From the NCBI GenBank assembly GCA_958510825.1, contig OY294049.1, positions 620,001 to 684,000 of the forward strand: a stretch of DNA of 64,000 nt, written 5' to 3'. The position numbers and the translations under genes are program-made. Shown in pieces: positions 10,348 through 21,235 of this stretch (its first letter is position 1; every line of letters starts with the position of its first letter). The notes under the pieces were generated by a model. It saw only the letters and a list, made by a program, of their open reading frames with translations, had not been told where the DNA came from and did not search any database. The DNA is from Brachypterus glaber (lineage: Eukaryota > Arthropoda > Insecta > Coleoptera > Kateretidae).

Positions 10348-10406
10348 ATTTAATGTCGAACACGACGTCGTAGAATCGGTGCTTGTGCAACAACTTTGGT
10401 GACCGT

Positions 10407-11117
10407 TCACTTCTTTCTCTTGGGAGAGGCGGCTTTTTTGGCCTTCGACGCGGCCGGAGATTTGGCGGTTTTCGGTTTGGGTGCCTTCGGTTTCTTGGTC
10501 GGACCGGCCTTGTTTGATTTTTTCGCCTTCGACGGAGACTTGGTGGGTTTCGCGGCGGCGGCGGCGGCTGCAGTCTTGGCCACGGGTTTTTTCTCGGCCA
10601 CGGCCTTTTTTGCCTTGGCTGCGACTGCGGTCTTTTTCTCGGCCTTCTTCGCTTTGGGTGTTGCAGCTTTCTTGGCGGTCTTCGGTTTGTCGGTGGACGC
10701 GGCGGCGGCGGCGCCGCCACGTTTGGCCGGAGATTTTTTGGCCCTGCTGGCGGTCGTCTTTTTCTCGGCCTTCTTGGCGGCACCACCAGTTGCTGCTGCG
10801 GCCAACTTGAACGATCCGGACGCTCCCTTGCCCTTGGTCTGTACCAAAGCTCCGGAGACGACGGCCGATTTCAGGTACTTCTTGATGAAGGGGGCCACTT
10901 TTTCGGCGTCGACTTTGTAGTTGGAAACCAGGTATTTTTTGATCGCCTGTAATGAGGAACCTCCGCGTTCTTTCAACGCTTTGATCGCGTTGTTTACCAT
11001 TTCGGAGGTTGGCGGATGTGTCGGCTTCGCGCGAGGATTAGGCACTTTCTTCTCCTTCTTCGTGGGTGTCTGGGCCTGAGCAGCAACGGCGGAAGCTTGA
11101 TTTTCGGTATCGGCCAT
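10407..11117 (-). CDS. H1: Linker histone H1
   Basis: 236 residues. A short acidic/Ala-rich N-terminus ([11 protein letters not shown]) precedes the winged-helix globular domain at about residues 34-105 ([37 protein letters not shown]), which binds the nucleosome dyad. The long C-terminal tail is almost pure Lys, Ala, Pro and Ser/Thr, with SPKRKK, TPKAKK and SPSKAKK type CDK sites, and condenses linker DNA. Length and domain order are normal for insect H1. TATA box at about 11176-11184. It is transcribed toward H3 on the minus strand. High-GC codon usage in the Ala-rich tail creates long open frames on the opposite strand. Confidence 0.97.
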   Translation of the reverse strand: MADTENQASAVAAQAQTPTKKEKKVPNPRAKPTHPPTSEMVNNAIKALKERGGSSLQAIKKYLVSNYKVDAEKVAPFIKKYLKSAVVSGALVQTKGKGASGSFKLAAAATGGAAKKAEKKTTASRAKKSPAKRGGAAAAASTDKPKTAKKAATPKAKKAEKKTAVAAKAKKAVAEKKPVAKTAAAAAAAKPTKSPSKAKKSNKAGPTKKPKAPKPKTAKSPAASKAKKAASPKRKK

Positions 11118-11175
11118 GACAGTGGGTTATTTTTCGGAAAAAAATCTGTCGATCTGGTTACACTCGGCGAGAATG

Positions 11176-11184
11176 TATATAAAT
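11176..11184 (-). promoter_or_regulatory. H1 TATA box
   Basis: Minus-strand ATTTATATA, about 59 bp upstream of the H1 ATG, similar to the H3 spacing. Confidence 0.75.
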
Positions 11185-12085
11185 TCTCATTTCGCCAAGT
11201 GTTTTGACCGTATCGGAGCGAACGGACGGGGGACTGAACGAGCGTACTCGACTCTGGCGGCAGGCCCGGCTTCTTTCGTGATGGCACCGCGTTCGCAGGG
11301 TCCCGCTCGGGGTCAATCTGTGGGAACGGCGGGACTCCAGAGGTGCCGTCCTCGGCCGAGGTGGACGGTGAGGGCTTTCATCTGTCGCCCGGATCGAACG
11401 CGGATCGTCTGTTTGACCGAGAGCTTTGTCGAAACGCCGTCGAAAGATGGAGTTCCCATAGTTTGAACATCGACGTCCAGCTTTTCGGCGTCGCATCGGC
11501 CCGCCAGCACGGAAATGCAATTTTCCGGAGGGCGCGGACCGAAAGGCTGAAGTGTCCAGATTGGAAATGTGCGGCCATCATACCGTTGAGGGCGATATTT
11601 CAAATGGAAATAGGTGTCGAGCGCGAGCGTGTCGGCTGAACCGGCAAACGGTTTGCAACACCAGGAGAACGTGGAAATTTCTGCGCCCGGCCCGTAGTCG
11701 GTACCGGGACAAATGCAATGTTATGGGCTAAAGATGACTTCGATTATCAAACTTATTCGAAAGAAAAAAAAACTAAATTTCCACGGGTGCGATCTTCGAG
11801 GAGATAGCACTTCTTACTTGTCACGTCGCGTCAAAACTTGTGATATCTTGACCTAAAAATAGTCAGTATTGGCGCAATTGAAAAGTTACTGACTTTTTTT
11901 TTTATAACTGATCTCTTGATCCCGGATAAGGTCAGTCGGTCGTTCGCATGAATCGTTTTTTATTTCTAAAGTTCGGGTTTTCCCGAAACATCGCCCTGCG
12001 CACTGAATTGTTAAAATCGTTAAGTAACGGCCTGCAGCAACTTTCTTTCCGCATTTAATTCGACAGGACGTTTTTTATTCGTTAA
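11185..12085. other. H1 upstream spacer with a GC-rich 500-bp core
   Basis: About 11200-11720 is much richer in G+C than any other spacer here and holds overlapping open frames on both strands. None reads as a known protein; composition explains them. The rest (11721-12085) is ordinary AT-rich spacer leading to the next unit. Confidence 0.6.
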
Positions 12086-12123
12086 TGAAAAATATTATTC
12101 CGCTTCTATTATTATTATTATTA

Positions 12124-12188
<65 letters not shown>

Positions 12189-12222
12189 GTATCATCATCA
12201 TCATCATCATCATTGTTTTTAT

Positions 12223-12260
<38 letters not shown>

Positions 12261-12677
12261 TAATAATAATTATTGTTCGTTATTTTGTAAATCATGATTA
12301 TTATTTGCAAAACAAAAAAGTTAAAGTCCTACCATATTTGATTCAGGGAAACCGACTTTTAATAGAATTTTCGGAAAGATCGGTAATTTTAATAAAATTA
12401 ATCGATTTTTTTTTTTTTACTGTCGATCTTTTCACTATCGATTCTTTTTTTTTCTTTGAATCGATCTTATAGAATCGCAAAAATTCGGTAAAATCTTTTT
12501 TTTTAATTTTTCTTTTCTACGCCCAAATTTCTAGAGATTGGTTTGTACTGTACAATTATTAAAAATTAAAAAAAAATCGTAAAAAGTCCAAACGATTTGC
12601 AAAAAAAAAAATTAATATTGGTATATGGTAGACTGATGATGACTGGGTAAATGCTTTTTTTTTTTTACAAAAATTGT

Positions 12678-12693
12678 GGTTCTGAAAAGAACC
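12678..12693 (-). terminator. Histone 3' stem-loop of H2B (unit 2)
   Basis: Same hairpin as 593-608. Confidence 0.95.
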
Positions 12694-12725
12694 GTTTTAT
12701 GATTTATCAGCAGACACAGCACAGC

Positions 12726-13097
12726 TTATTTCGAGCTGGTGTATTTGGTCACGGCTTTCGTGCCTTCGCTGACGGCGTGCTTGGCCAATTCACCGGGCAA
12801 CAAAAGACGCACCGCAGTCTGGATTTCCCTACTGGTGATGGTCGATCTTTTGTTGTAGTGAGCCAAACGGGAAGCTTCGGCGGCGATTCTCTCGAAGATG
12901 TCGTTGACGAAGCTGTTCATGATGCTCATGGCTTTGCTCGAGATACCGGTGTCGGGATGTACTTGTTTCAACACTTTGTAAATGTAGATTGCGTACGATT
13001 CCTTCCTCCTCTTCTTCTTTTTCTTGTCATTTTTGGAGATGTTTTTCTGGGCTTTTCCGGCCTTTTTGGCGGCCTTTCCGCTAGTCTTCGGTGGCAT
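12726..13097 (-). CDS. H2B: Histone H2B (unit 2)
   Basis: Second copy, 123 residues, same protein as the unit 1 H2B. The start is placed at 13097 (MPPKTSGK) for the same reason. It too is separated from its TATA-like element, by the retrotransposon at 13153-17997. Thus both H2B genes visible in the window lack their native promoter. Confidence 0.96.
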   Translation of the reverse strand: MPPKTSGKAAKKAGKAQKNISKNDKKKKKRRKESYAIYIYKVLKQVHPDTGISSKAMSIMNSFVNDIFERIAAEASRLAHYNKRSTITSREIQTAVRLLLPGELAKHAVSEGTKAVTKYTSSK

Positions 13098-13140
13098 TCT
13101 GTGTCGGTCGAATGCGATGTCGAAAGTAAAAAAAGAGGCA

Positions 13141-13152
13141 CCTTTGGGATCC
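13141..13152. repeat. Target-site duplication, left copy (unit 2)
   Basis: CCTTTGGGATCC, repeated at 17998-18009. The same 12-bp duplication as in unit 1 means both units descend from a single insertion event. Confidence 0.9.
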
Positions 13153-13469
13153 ATCATCATCATCAATAGTTTGTTTGGGTCTTTAAGAGACAGGCGCAGC
13201 CTATGGCTCATTTATCTAATAAAATATTTAATCTGAATTGAAAGTTGGGGCAGTGAGTCTATGCTCACTGATGCGAGTTGCATCTGTCATAATTTGGGGG
13301 GAGTGAGTCTCTGCTCACTGATGCGAGTTGCATCTGTCATAATTTGGCGCTGTGGAGTGGGTGGGAGGGGGATGGGGAGGGATGTGATAGGGAGAGGAGG
13401 GATGTGCGGGAGGAGTGAGACTATCTCACTGATGCTGGGAATGCATCTGTCCTGTATTAGTGGGTACCA

Positions 13470-16217
13470 TTACTGGTTGAGGACGTTCTTGATCTTTTTG
13501 TGAGTGTTGTGTATTTCGTGATCGTAATCTAGAAAGTTTGAAATGAGGGGGTTTGGGTGATCTAAATTGTCTTGTATAAAAGACGTGCTGTAGCGGATGA
13601 TTTCCGTTTTTAGGAGGGGCATTTCGAGATCTCTGTGTATCTGGTTGTTCCTCATGAACCAGGGGGCATCGAGGCATATTCTGAGTGCCTTGTTTTGGAA
13701 GGCCTGAAGTTTTGCTGAGAGCGTTTTGTTAAGGGTGATTTTATTCCAGGCTGGGGCTCCGTAAAGAAGTACCGGCTTTAGGGTTTGGTTGTAGAGAAGA
13801 AGTTTGTTTTTAATGGATAGGGGACTCTTTCTGCCTATTAAGGGATAGAGTTTGGAGAGGCGGCAATTTGCTATTTGGAGGGTGTTTTTGACGTGCTGAT
13901 CCCACGTCAAGTTTTTGGAGATTGTAATGCCGAGGTATTTGGCATGGTTTTCCCAGTTAATGGGGTGGCCATTTATCTGAATGGGTTGGGGTGGGCCTCT
14001 TCTAATCCTAGAGATTAGGATGCCTTTGGTTTTATTGGCGTTTACTTTGATTTTCCATTTGGAGAACCATTTGATTAGGGCATCCATTTGGCGCTGGAGG
14101 GCGATATGGATGCGCTGGGGGTTTCTGGCTTTTGCTAGGATGCCGGTGTCATCGGCGAACAGGGCTAGTTCAGTGCCCTGAGTTTTTGGAATATCTGCCG
14201 TAAAGAGGTTGTACAGAAGGGGGGATAGTGGGGAACCTTGTGGAACTCCAGCTCTGATGCGGCGGGTGTTGGACTTACAGTCGCCTATTTTTATCTGAAA
14301 ATCTCTGCCTTTGAGGAAGGAGGCTATGAGTTTGGTGATGCCTGGGGGGAGGCCGAGAAAGTGGAGTTTGGCTACAAGACCTTTGTGCCAAACCTTATCG
14401 AAGGCTTTTGCGATGTCCAGGAGGATCAGTCCCGCGGCTTCGCGCCTATTTAGTCCGTCCGTTACAGAGTCTACCAGGCGAGCTACCTGGTGGACTGTGG
14501 AGTGTCTGCTTCGGAAGCCGAATTGCTCATTTGGAAGGAGATTTAGTTCTTCAACTAGAGTTTGAAGTCTGGTTAGTATGACTTTCTCGGCTATTTTGCC
14601 TAGGGAGGAAAGGAGGCTTATGGGGCGGTAGCTTTCAGCAAAAGTTGGATTTTGTCCGGGTTTTTTGATTACTATTACGTCTGCGTTTTTCCAGGGCTTT
14701 GGAAAGTGGCGCAGTCTGAGCATTGCGTTAACAATGTTAACGATTTCCATAATGGTTTTCCGGGGGAGTATTTTAAGAATTTTATTCGGTATTTGGTCGG
14801 GACCGGGGGCTTTCCTTTTTGGGAGATTTTTGATGATGCGTTTGATTTCCTCGGGGGATGTGGGGGTGATAATGTCGTTTTCAACTTGGTTAGTGACTCT
14901 ATTATAGATGTGGTTTATGTCTCTTTCATGCATGAGTTGCTCGTAGTTCTCGTCGTCCGAGTCGGGCTCGGAGTCGGTCTCTGATTCGGAGTCGGAGTCG
15001 GGGGGGATTGGAGGGTTTGGTTGAAATTGTTTCCGCATTGCGTCAGCAAATGCTTCGGCTTTTTCGGGGGTGGAGTAGACGACTCCTCTTTCGCCGTGAA
15101 TTGGGGGCATGCCTCGTTGGTGGTCGAGGGATAGGGTTTTGGCCATTCTCCAAAGTGATCTATCCTGGGGGTTGAGTGACTTTATTTTTCCCTCCCAGCG
15201 GGAATTTGCTAGTACGTTTAGTCGGTCTTTGACTTCCTGGGTAAGTCTGTTTGCTTCGCGTTTGATATGGGGGTCTTGGAGGGTGCGTGCACGACGAAGA
15301 AGTCGGTTTTTCTCTCTGATTAAGTCTTTGAGATCTCGGGGGAGGTCCTGTGGGTTTTGGATATCTACTTTTTTGATTAATTTGGCGCTGTCCATTGCGG
15401 ATTTTATGGTATTGGTGAGGGTGGTTACTGCAATATCTAGTTCTTGGACGGAATTTATTGAATTGATTTTGGTGTTGCTTTCTAGGAGTTCGGATATATA
15501 GGAGAAGTTGTAAACGGTTTTTTTGGTGTGGTTTGCGGTTGGTATGCCTCCTGCCGTGATAATGATTGGAAGGTGGTCGGAGCTTAGTTCGTGTCTTAGT
15601 TCGATGTTAATGTTTAGTGTCGTGTTTTTATACAAAACGATGTCAAGGATATCAGGAAGGCCGTGGCCATAGTGGGTTGGGGAATCGGGTGCGGTAACCA
15701 TTATATGGTTACGTTGTAATATTTCGTAAAGCCTACGGCCGTTGGCCGTAGTTGTTCTAGAGTGCCAAAGGGCGTGTTTGCAATTCAAGTCTCCGGCTAG
15801 GATTGTTGGATGATTGTCGTTAAAGTAGCCTTCGAAGTCGGCGGGTCTGACCTCCTTATTTGGGGGTTTGTAGAGGGACACGATCCTGAATTTGGAATTG
15901 TCGTGCATGTTGACGAATATGGAGGTAGTTTCGACTTGGTCGCTTTGTGTGGGGGGCGCATGAAGAAGATCGTGAGATATGTGTTTTTTGATATAGATTG
16001 CTGTGCCTCCTTTGCGGTCCTGGAGTCTATCGTTACGGTAGCAGGAATAGTTGGGTATGGTACCCCTATGATGTGGTTTAAGACCAGTCTCTTGGATGAG
16101 GGCTATATCTATTTGATTTTCGTGTAGAAATTCTATGAGTTCCGGTTTTTTTGAATTGAGGCTATCAGCGTTCCAGGTGACTATTTTAAGGGCTCTGGGT
16201 TTTGTTTGTCTAGACAT
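13470..16217 (-). CDS. Jockey-like ORF2: AP endonuclease and reverse transcriptase (unit 2)
   Basis: 915 residues, same translation as 1385-4132. Endonuclease motifs (GDLNCKH, SSDHLP) and RT motifs (AGVPQGSPLSP, LFADDTG) are intact. Overlaps the ORF1 stop by 8 nt (16210-16217). Confidence 0.95.
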   Translation of the reverse strand: MSRQTKPRALKIVTWNADSLNSKKPELIEFLHENQIDIALIQETGLKPHHRGTIPNYSCYRNDRLQDRKGGTAIYIKKHISHDLLHAPPTQSDQVETTSIFVNMHDNSKFRIVSLYKPPNKEVRPADFEGYFNDNHPTILAGDLNCKHALWHSRTTTANGRRLYEILQRNHIMVTAPDSPTHYGHGLPDILDIVLYKNTTLNINIELRHELSSDHLPIIITAGGIPTANHTKKTVYNFSYISELLESNTKINSINSVQELDIAVTTLTNTIKSAMDSAKLIKKVDIQNPQDLPRDLKDLIREKNRLLRRARTLQDPHIKREANRLTQEVKDRLNVLANSRWEGKIKSLNPQDRSLWRMAKTLSLDHQRGMPPIHGERGVVYSTPEKAEAFADAMRKQFQPNPPIPPDSDSESETDSEPDSDDENYEQLMHERDINHIYNRVTNQVENDIITPTSPEEIKRIIKNLPKRKAPGPDQIPNKILKILPRKTIMEIVNIVNAMLRLRHFPKPWKNADVIVIKKPGQNPTFAESYRPISLLSSLGKIAEKVILTRLQTLVEELNLLPNEQFGFRSRHSTVHQVARLVDSVTDGLNRREAAGLILLDIAKAFDKVWHKGLVAKLHFLGLPPGITKLIASFLKGRDFQIKIGDCKSNTRRIRAGVPQGSPLSPLLYNLFTADIPKTQGTELALFADDTGILAKARNPQRIHIALQRQMDALIKWFSKWKIKVNANKTKGILISRIRRGPPQPIQINGHPINWENHAKYLGITISKNLTWDQHVKNTLQIANCRLSKLYPLIGRKSPLSIKNKLLLYNQTLKPVLLYGAPAWNKITLNKTLSAKLQAFQNKALRICLDAPWFMRNNQIHRDLEMPLLKTEIIRYSTSFIQDNLDHPNPLISNFLDYDHEIHNTHKKIKNVLNQ

Positions 16218-17676
16218 TTTGGGGGCCTAGATTGGGTAATTGAAGGGAGCCAAAAGCCTGCATGAAGCTGGCGAATTCTTGCATGAAGGTGTGGATTTTT
16301 GAAATTTGGGATTGATCAAAAATATTGGGGGGATTTGCACTGGGACCTGGGGCTGCCTTGGGTTGTTGTGGGGTGGCGGCGTTGGTTGCCTTTTGGGCGT
16401 AGGAGATGCCCGGGGTGAATTTTTGGGTTGGGGGTGTGACCCTTGTACGGGTTGGAGCGATGTTTGATGGGTGTTTGGGGCATTTATGATAGTTTGCCGT
16501 GTGGGGGCCCAGGCAGTTGGCGCATTTTGCGTCCGTGTGACGGGGTTTTTCACACTTTGTTGTGTGGTGGTCTTGTGCGCATTTTACGCATTTGGCCGGG
16601 GCGTTGCAATTGGCCTGGGAGTGGCCGAAGAGTTGGCATTTGTGACATTGCCTGAATTTGGGTTTATAGGTCTGGCTTTCGACCTTTATGACTAGGTGTA
16701 GAAGCCTAGTCTCTTTAAATATGGGGTGCTGTTGTCCTGTCACCTTGGGAAGGATGACTAGGATCAGGGGCATGGGGGTCTTGTCTTTAGTGCGCGTCAT
16801 TCTCGCGACTGACGTGGGGAGGTAGCCACGCTCGATAAGAGCGGCTTGGACGTCTGCGACGTCTATCTGGGTGGGGATTCCCCGGATTACGGCGTGGATT
16901 GCCTTGTCCTCCGGGAGGGTAAAACTATGATAGGGAATTTTTTCGGTGTCTAAGTGCCTAGTGACTTTGCGGAAGTCGTCACTGGTCTGGGTGCGAATTT
17001 GCACTCCTTCGGAGGTATTTTTCGCGTGGAGGATGTTTACTTTTTGGGAGTTGAAGTGGCGGGACAAGGCTAGCCATTTTTCAGGGGCTCGAATGATGAT
17101 GGGGGGGATTTTGGGGGTTTTGTGGGCTTCCTGGTCGGGGGGGGTTCCTGGGCCAGTAGCTTGGGTTTTTGGGTTTACAGGGGCCGTAACGGGGGGTTGG
17201 GGCCCTGAGCCGGAGGGGTTAGCGACTTCTTCGGAGGCAGTCGCTTTGCCGGGGGTTTTTTGGGTCTTAGCGGGTTTTTCTTCTAGGTCTGAATTTAATT
17301 TGTGTTTCCTTCTGCGCCGGTTTAAGCGCTTGCGCGGGGAGGCAAGGGGGGACCGGACTGAGTCCGAATCAGTCTCTACTACGGACATGTCCGTTTCGAA
17401 ATGATCGGGGGCATCGGAGAGCTCTTGGGTGGGAGTTTGGGTTTTTTGGGATAAGAGTGTCCCTATTTGAGAGGAGAGGCGGGAAATTTCCTCGCGGAGT
17501 CCATTGATGGTCTCGTTTGCGGTGGCTAGTTGTGTCTGAAGGAATACGAGCTGATTTTTATGTGATTCAGCCTGGATTTTATAGTGCTCTGTCTGGGCCT
17601 TGATTTGATCTTGGAAGTAGTCTGACATTTGTTGGTTCGGGAAGTTTGCCATGGTGGCGTCGATATTTTCAGCCAT
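16210..17676 (-). CDS. Jockey-like ORF1: gag-like protein (unit 2)
   Basis: 488 residues, same translation as 4125-5591: coiled coil, basic cluster, Pro-rich linker, RRM-like/PRE_C2HC region and C-terminal zinc knuckles. Confidence 0.93.
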   Translation of the reverse strand: MAENIDATMANFPNQQMSDYFQDQIKAQTEHYKIQAESHKNQLVFLQTQLATANETINGLREEISRLSSQIGTLLSQKTQTPTQELSDAPDHFETDMSVVETDSDSVRSPLASPRKRLNRRRRKHKLNSDLEEKPAKTQKTPGKATASEEVANPSGSGPQPPVTAPVNPKTQATGPGTPPDQEAHKTPKIPPIIIRAPEKWLALSRHFNSQKVNILHAKNTSEGVQIRTQTSDDFRKVTRHLDTEKIPYHSFTLPEDKAIHAVIRGIPTQIDVADVQAALIERGYLPTSVARMTRTKDKTPMPLILVILPKVTGQQHPIFKETRLLHLVIKVESQTYKPKFRQCHKCQLFGHSQANCNAPAKCVKCAQDHHTTKCEKPRHTDAKCANCLGPHTANYHKCPKHPSNIAPTRTRVTPPTQKFTPGISYAQKATNAATPQQPKAAPGPSANPPNIFDQSQISKIHTFMQEFASFMQAFGSLQLPNLGPQNV

Positions 17677-17997
17677 AGTGGTTTTTGAATTTCGAAGGGA
17701 AAAAATAGAAGTAGTGTTCTCGGGGGCCTGGGTGGCCCCGGGCGGGGGGGGGGTGTAGTGTTAAGCACTAATTGTTAGTGGTTGGGGTCTCAGGGAACCT
17801 TTAACACACCAAACCGCCAGCCTCAGCGGTTCGTGGGAATTGGCTTAAGTCCACAGTGTGAAAAGGGCTGCAACACTTAGCAAGCAAGCTTACAAGTGAG
17901 CATATGTTAGTTAGAATAATTATATACCAAAATAATCTTACTCAATGGAAATCTGCTGGGCGACGTCTGACCTCTTCACTGTCACTCACTCGACTCT

Positions 17998-18009
17998 CCT
18001 TTGGGATCC
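17998..18009. repeat. Target-site duplication, right copy (unit 2)
   Basis: CCTTTGGGATCC matching 13141-13152. Confidence 0.9.
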
Positions 18010-18081
18010 GTTTTAAACGCTCGCATCTAACATGGCCACGCCCCCGAACTATCGGTCTCGGGGATTGGTGGGGTTAGAGTC

Positions 18082-18089
18082 GATAAATA
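18082..18089 (+). promoter_or_regulatory. H2A TATA-like box (unit 2)
   Basis: GATAAATA, same as 5997-6004. Confidence 0.65.
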
Positions 18090-18161
18090 GGAGGTCGAAT
18101 AAAATTTTGGCCATATTATCATTAACATTTGCTCGTGTAAGGTGTTACTGAACTAAACTAA

Positions 18162-18542
<381 letters not shown>

Positions 18543-18591
18543 ACTGTTGGAGAATCATCATCAAAAAAAAAAACACACAACAGCATAGAAC

Positions 18592-18607
18592 GGCCCTTCT
18601 CAGGGCC
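18592..18607 (+). terminator. Histone 3' stem-loop of H2A (unit 2), variant loop
   Basis: GGCCCTTCTCAGGGCC, same TCTC loop as unit 1. Confidence 0.9.
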
Positions 18608-18677
18608 ACAATTTGTTTACTGTATAAAAAGAATTTACTGCTTCCGTAGTGTGTTGTTCAAGTGTAGTAGGTATATG

Positions 18678-18985
18678 CCGTACATACGGTACACTTAGTG
18701 TGTGAGTGATGTCACGAATATCGGTGACGTACGTCCACTCGGTAGTGTTTGATTTGGACTGTTTACCGTAACACACGGTAATTACTGTTTGTCTGCCACC
18801 GTACATACGGTGTTTGTTGTGCACAAAGATATAGTATTCACGGTACTTGGTTTTATGGATATTTACCGTACACACGGCACTTGGTAGTGTTCACCGTACA
18901 CACGGTGAGGTGATTAGTGTCTAACACCGTACGTACGTCAGTACGGTGTTTTTTCACGAATATAGTGTTCACCGTACACACGGTA
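18678..18985. repeat. Seven CCGTAC-ACGG palindromes (unit 2)
   Basis: Same cluster as 6593-6900. Confidence 0.85.
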
Positions 18986-19489
18986 CTTTTTTTTGTGTTT
19001 GTAAGTGCTTGCCAGAAGTGATTGATAAGAAGTCACAAGCAAGTCCAAACGAGCCGAATAGGTGCCGCCTCTTCGAGGTGAGTCTTAGATATAAGGATGC
19101 ACGTCGAACGAACTGGTATCTAGAAGAACTAAAAAAAAAAATACCGCCGCCAACAAAATAGTGCTTTCCCCTGTTAAATCAAAAACGAAAACTTTGTTTT
19201 TTTTTAAAAAAAGCCTACAACTTTGGATAATCAATCAACCTATGTTCAAAATTTCAAGTCTTTAGCCCGAAGCGTTCTTGAGTTCTCGTGGTCACAAATT
19301 TCCCGGACACACAGACAGACAGAATTTTTTTGTAATTTTACGGAAATCATATTTTTTTGGATATAAAAACTCCGGAAACGTAAAAAAAAGCGTTAAATTT
19401 TTTTTTCGAAATTGATCGGCAGTCGACCTGTTAAGACATCTCCTTTCGTTCTTCTTCAATTACAATCCAACTCGAAATTTGAAGAAAAA

Positions 19490-19526
<37 letters not shown>
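18986..19526. other. H2A downstream spacer, truncated at poly(A)
   Basis: Colinear with 6901-7436; no gene seen. Ends in a 32-A run, after which unrelated repeats begin. Confidence 0.7.
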
Positions 19527-19530
<4 letters not shown>

Positions 19531-19708
19531 AAAATGAAGTTACGGTGCAGTTTTTATGTCTTAGTTAGGGCGCATTTTTTTCAATCTCTGTTACGGCGCA
19601 TTTTTTCAATCTATTAAAAAAAGTCCAAAATGAAGTTACGGTGCAGTTTTTATATCTTAGTTAGGGCGCATTTTTTTCAATCTCTGTTACGGCGCATTTT
19701 TTCAATCT
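19527..19708. repeat. 96-bp tandem repeat, two copies
   Basis: GTCCAAAATGAAGTTACGG starts at 19527 and again at 19623, so the period is 96 bp; the second copy ends at about 19708. Only scattered differences are seen. The repeat directly abuts the poly(A) end of the histone unit. Confidence 0.85.
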
Positions 19709-20935
19709 AACCATGGGAGATCTCTTAGTTCCACTTGGTTGAGGCATTGAGTTTCAAAGACTTGCTACCAGATCCTGTCGTATCTGACACACTCGGCTAA
19801 GTAATGAGAGGATGTTTAATCCTCTCCGCACTCTGGGCATAGCGGACTCTCTAGAATCTGCATTATTGTCAGATACTAGTTGTCTGAGTGCAGTTTTTCC
19901 TTCCTTCCTTCCTTTTTCCAGCAACCAGTCGGTCTTTGATTTGCTTGAGCCAGCCAGGAAGTCCTTAGCTTGCTTGCTTTTAGCTTGGTATAAGCCAACT
20001 CATCGGGAGCGGTCTTTACATGCTTCCCTGTAACACCCAATAAAGGTTCCGGCCCCTTGCAGGCCATCCCTGATCCCGGTCTAGCTAGTTCATCTGCTTT
20101 CTTGTTTCCGGAAATTCCTCTATGACCCGGTACCCATACCAGTTTAGCTAACTCTTCTAGAGCTACTGCACACTCCCTGACTAGTGTGATATAGCGCTGG
20201 GATTGCACAATGCCTTTAGAGCAGCTTGACTATCCGAGCAGATGTATATATCGTGACCCCGATACTGCCTTATTTCCCTACAATTTTCCGCTTCCTGTAT
20301 GGCATAGACCTCAGCTTGGAAGACAGGTGAAAAGCAGACAAGTGGAAAACTCTACTGCAAGTCAGAGTGTCTGTATAGCACACCAAAAGATTTGGCGCAA
20401 ATTGTATTTCTTTTTCCTTCCATTCTTCCTTTGTCGGAATCCTGAGAGAGTAGCCTCTGTCAAACTTGCTAGCCATCGCCTCCTTCTGAATCCAGATGGA
20501 GAGTGACGGCCGACCCAGTAGGACCTCTAGAGCAGCTTGGGTTGTTATCCTTATTACTCCGCTGTTTCCAAGATAAGCTAGTCTTTGGATTTTTATCAAG
20601 TTCTGAGAAATTGTGGTTTTCCGAACACTAAACTACCAGACCACTGAGCCATACTGGACTCTTGGCCTTATGACCACTGAGCCATACTGGACTCTTGGCC
20701 TTATGACGGCTGTGTAGATCTAAGGACCTTGGGTGTAACACCCCAGGGTTTTCCCACAACTCGACGTATTTGCCAGAAGAACGACGTAGACTTGTCAATC
20801 TACATGAGACTTCCAACTAAGCTTGCTATCTAGAGTAACTTCCAAGTAATTTACCTCCTTAGTTAATTCAAGTGTTTTTCCGTACATTCTAGGAGCCCTA
20901 AATTCCTATATGTTCCTTCTTTTGATATAGAGTAT
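19709..20935 (-). pseudogene. I/LOA-like non-LTR element fragment: RT C-terminus and RNase H
   Basis: On the minus strand from about 20935 downward I read the RT thumb region (EVNYLEVTLDSKL) and then the connection region (IQRLAYLGNSGVIRITTQAA; LEVLLGRPSLSIW). An RNase H domain follows in shifting frames (VCYTD; YICSDSQAALKAL; WVPGHRGISGNKKADELAR). RNase H places it in the I/LOA/Ingi-type group. Several frameshifts and a 33-bp tandem duplication near 20640-20706 make it a pseudogene. It probably belongs with the endonuclease remnant at 24690-25748. Confidence 0.8.
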
Positions 20936-21235
20936 GTCAGCTCTGCTCTCCGATTGTGCTAGTAAACATTGTTTTATTTTCTATGTTAAAAATTCTTTTT
21001 TTTGCCGGGGTTTCTTTTACTTCAGTAAAGTTAAAACATATTTTTTGGCCAAGGTGGTCTGAAAGTTGATAGTTAATAATGTAAGGTTTAAATTCAGAAA
21101 AATTAACAAAGATGTTATCTATGCAACTTTTTGTTGTAGCAGTTATTCTAGTGAATTCATTTGTTGAAGGTTTGACATTACCGGAGCGCAAAACTGACAA
21201 AAAATCCCTTTTGTCAGTGGAGTTTTCCCTAATAT
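20936..21235 (-). pseudogene. CR1/Jockey-type endonuclease, C-terminal half
   Basis: Minus-strand frame with NEFTRITATTKSCIDNIFVN and QLSDHLGQ, the C-terminal motifs of a non-LTR AP endonuclease. It is the second half of the endonuclease whose first half lies at 24076-24500; the two were split by the plus-strand element 21236-24075. It stops at 20936, where the RNase H element resumes. Confidence 0.75.

Larger units (their letters stand above)
13153..17997 (-). mobile_element. Full-length Jockey-clade retrotransposon in the H2B leader (unit 2)
   Basis: Second copy at the homologous position with the same ORFs, 3' hairpins (13246-13345) and target duplication. Because the flanks are also identical, it was copied as part of the histone unit and did not transpose independently. 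Confidence 0.93.

Noticed and set aside
10396..10920. Plus-strand frames of up to 174 residues opposite H1
   Set aside because: They arise from the GC-rich Lys/Ala/Pro codons of the H1 tail; Ala/Phe-rich translations have no family.
11116..11639. Overlapping frames on both strands upstream of H1
   Set aside because: Explained by high G+C lowering stop frequency; no recognisable protein, and the frames overlap each other.
13153..17997. Independent second insertion of the Jockey-like element in the same site
   Set aside because: Same target duplication and same flanks for more than 7 kb; it was copied with the histone unit.
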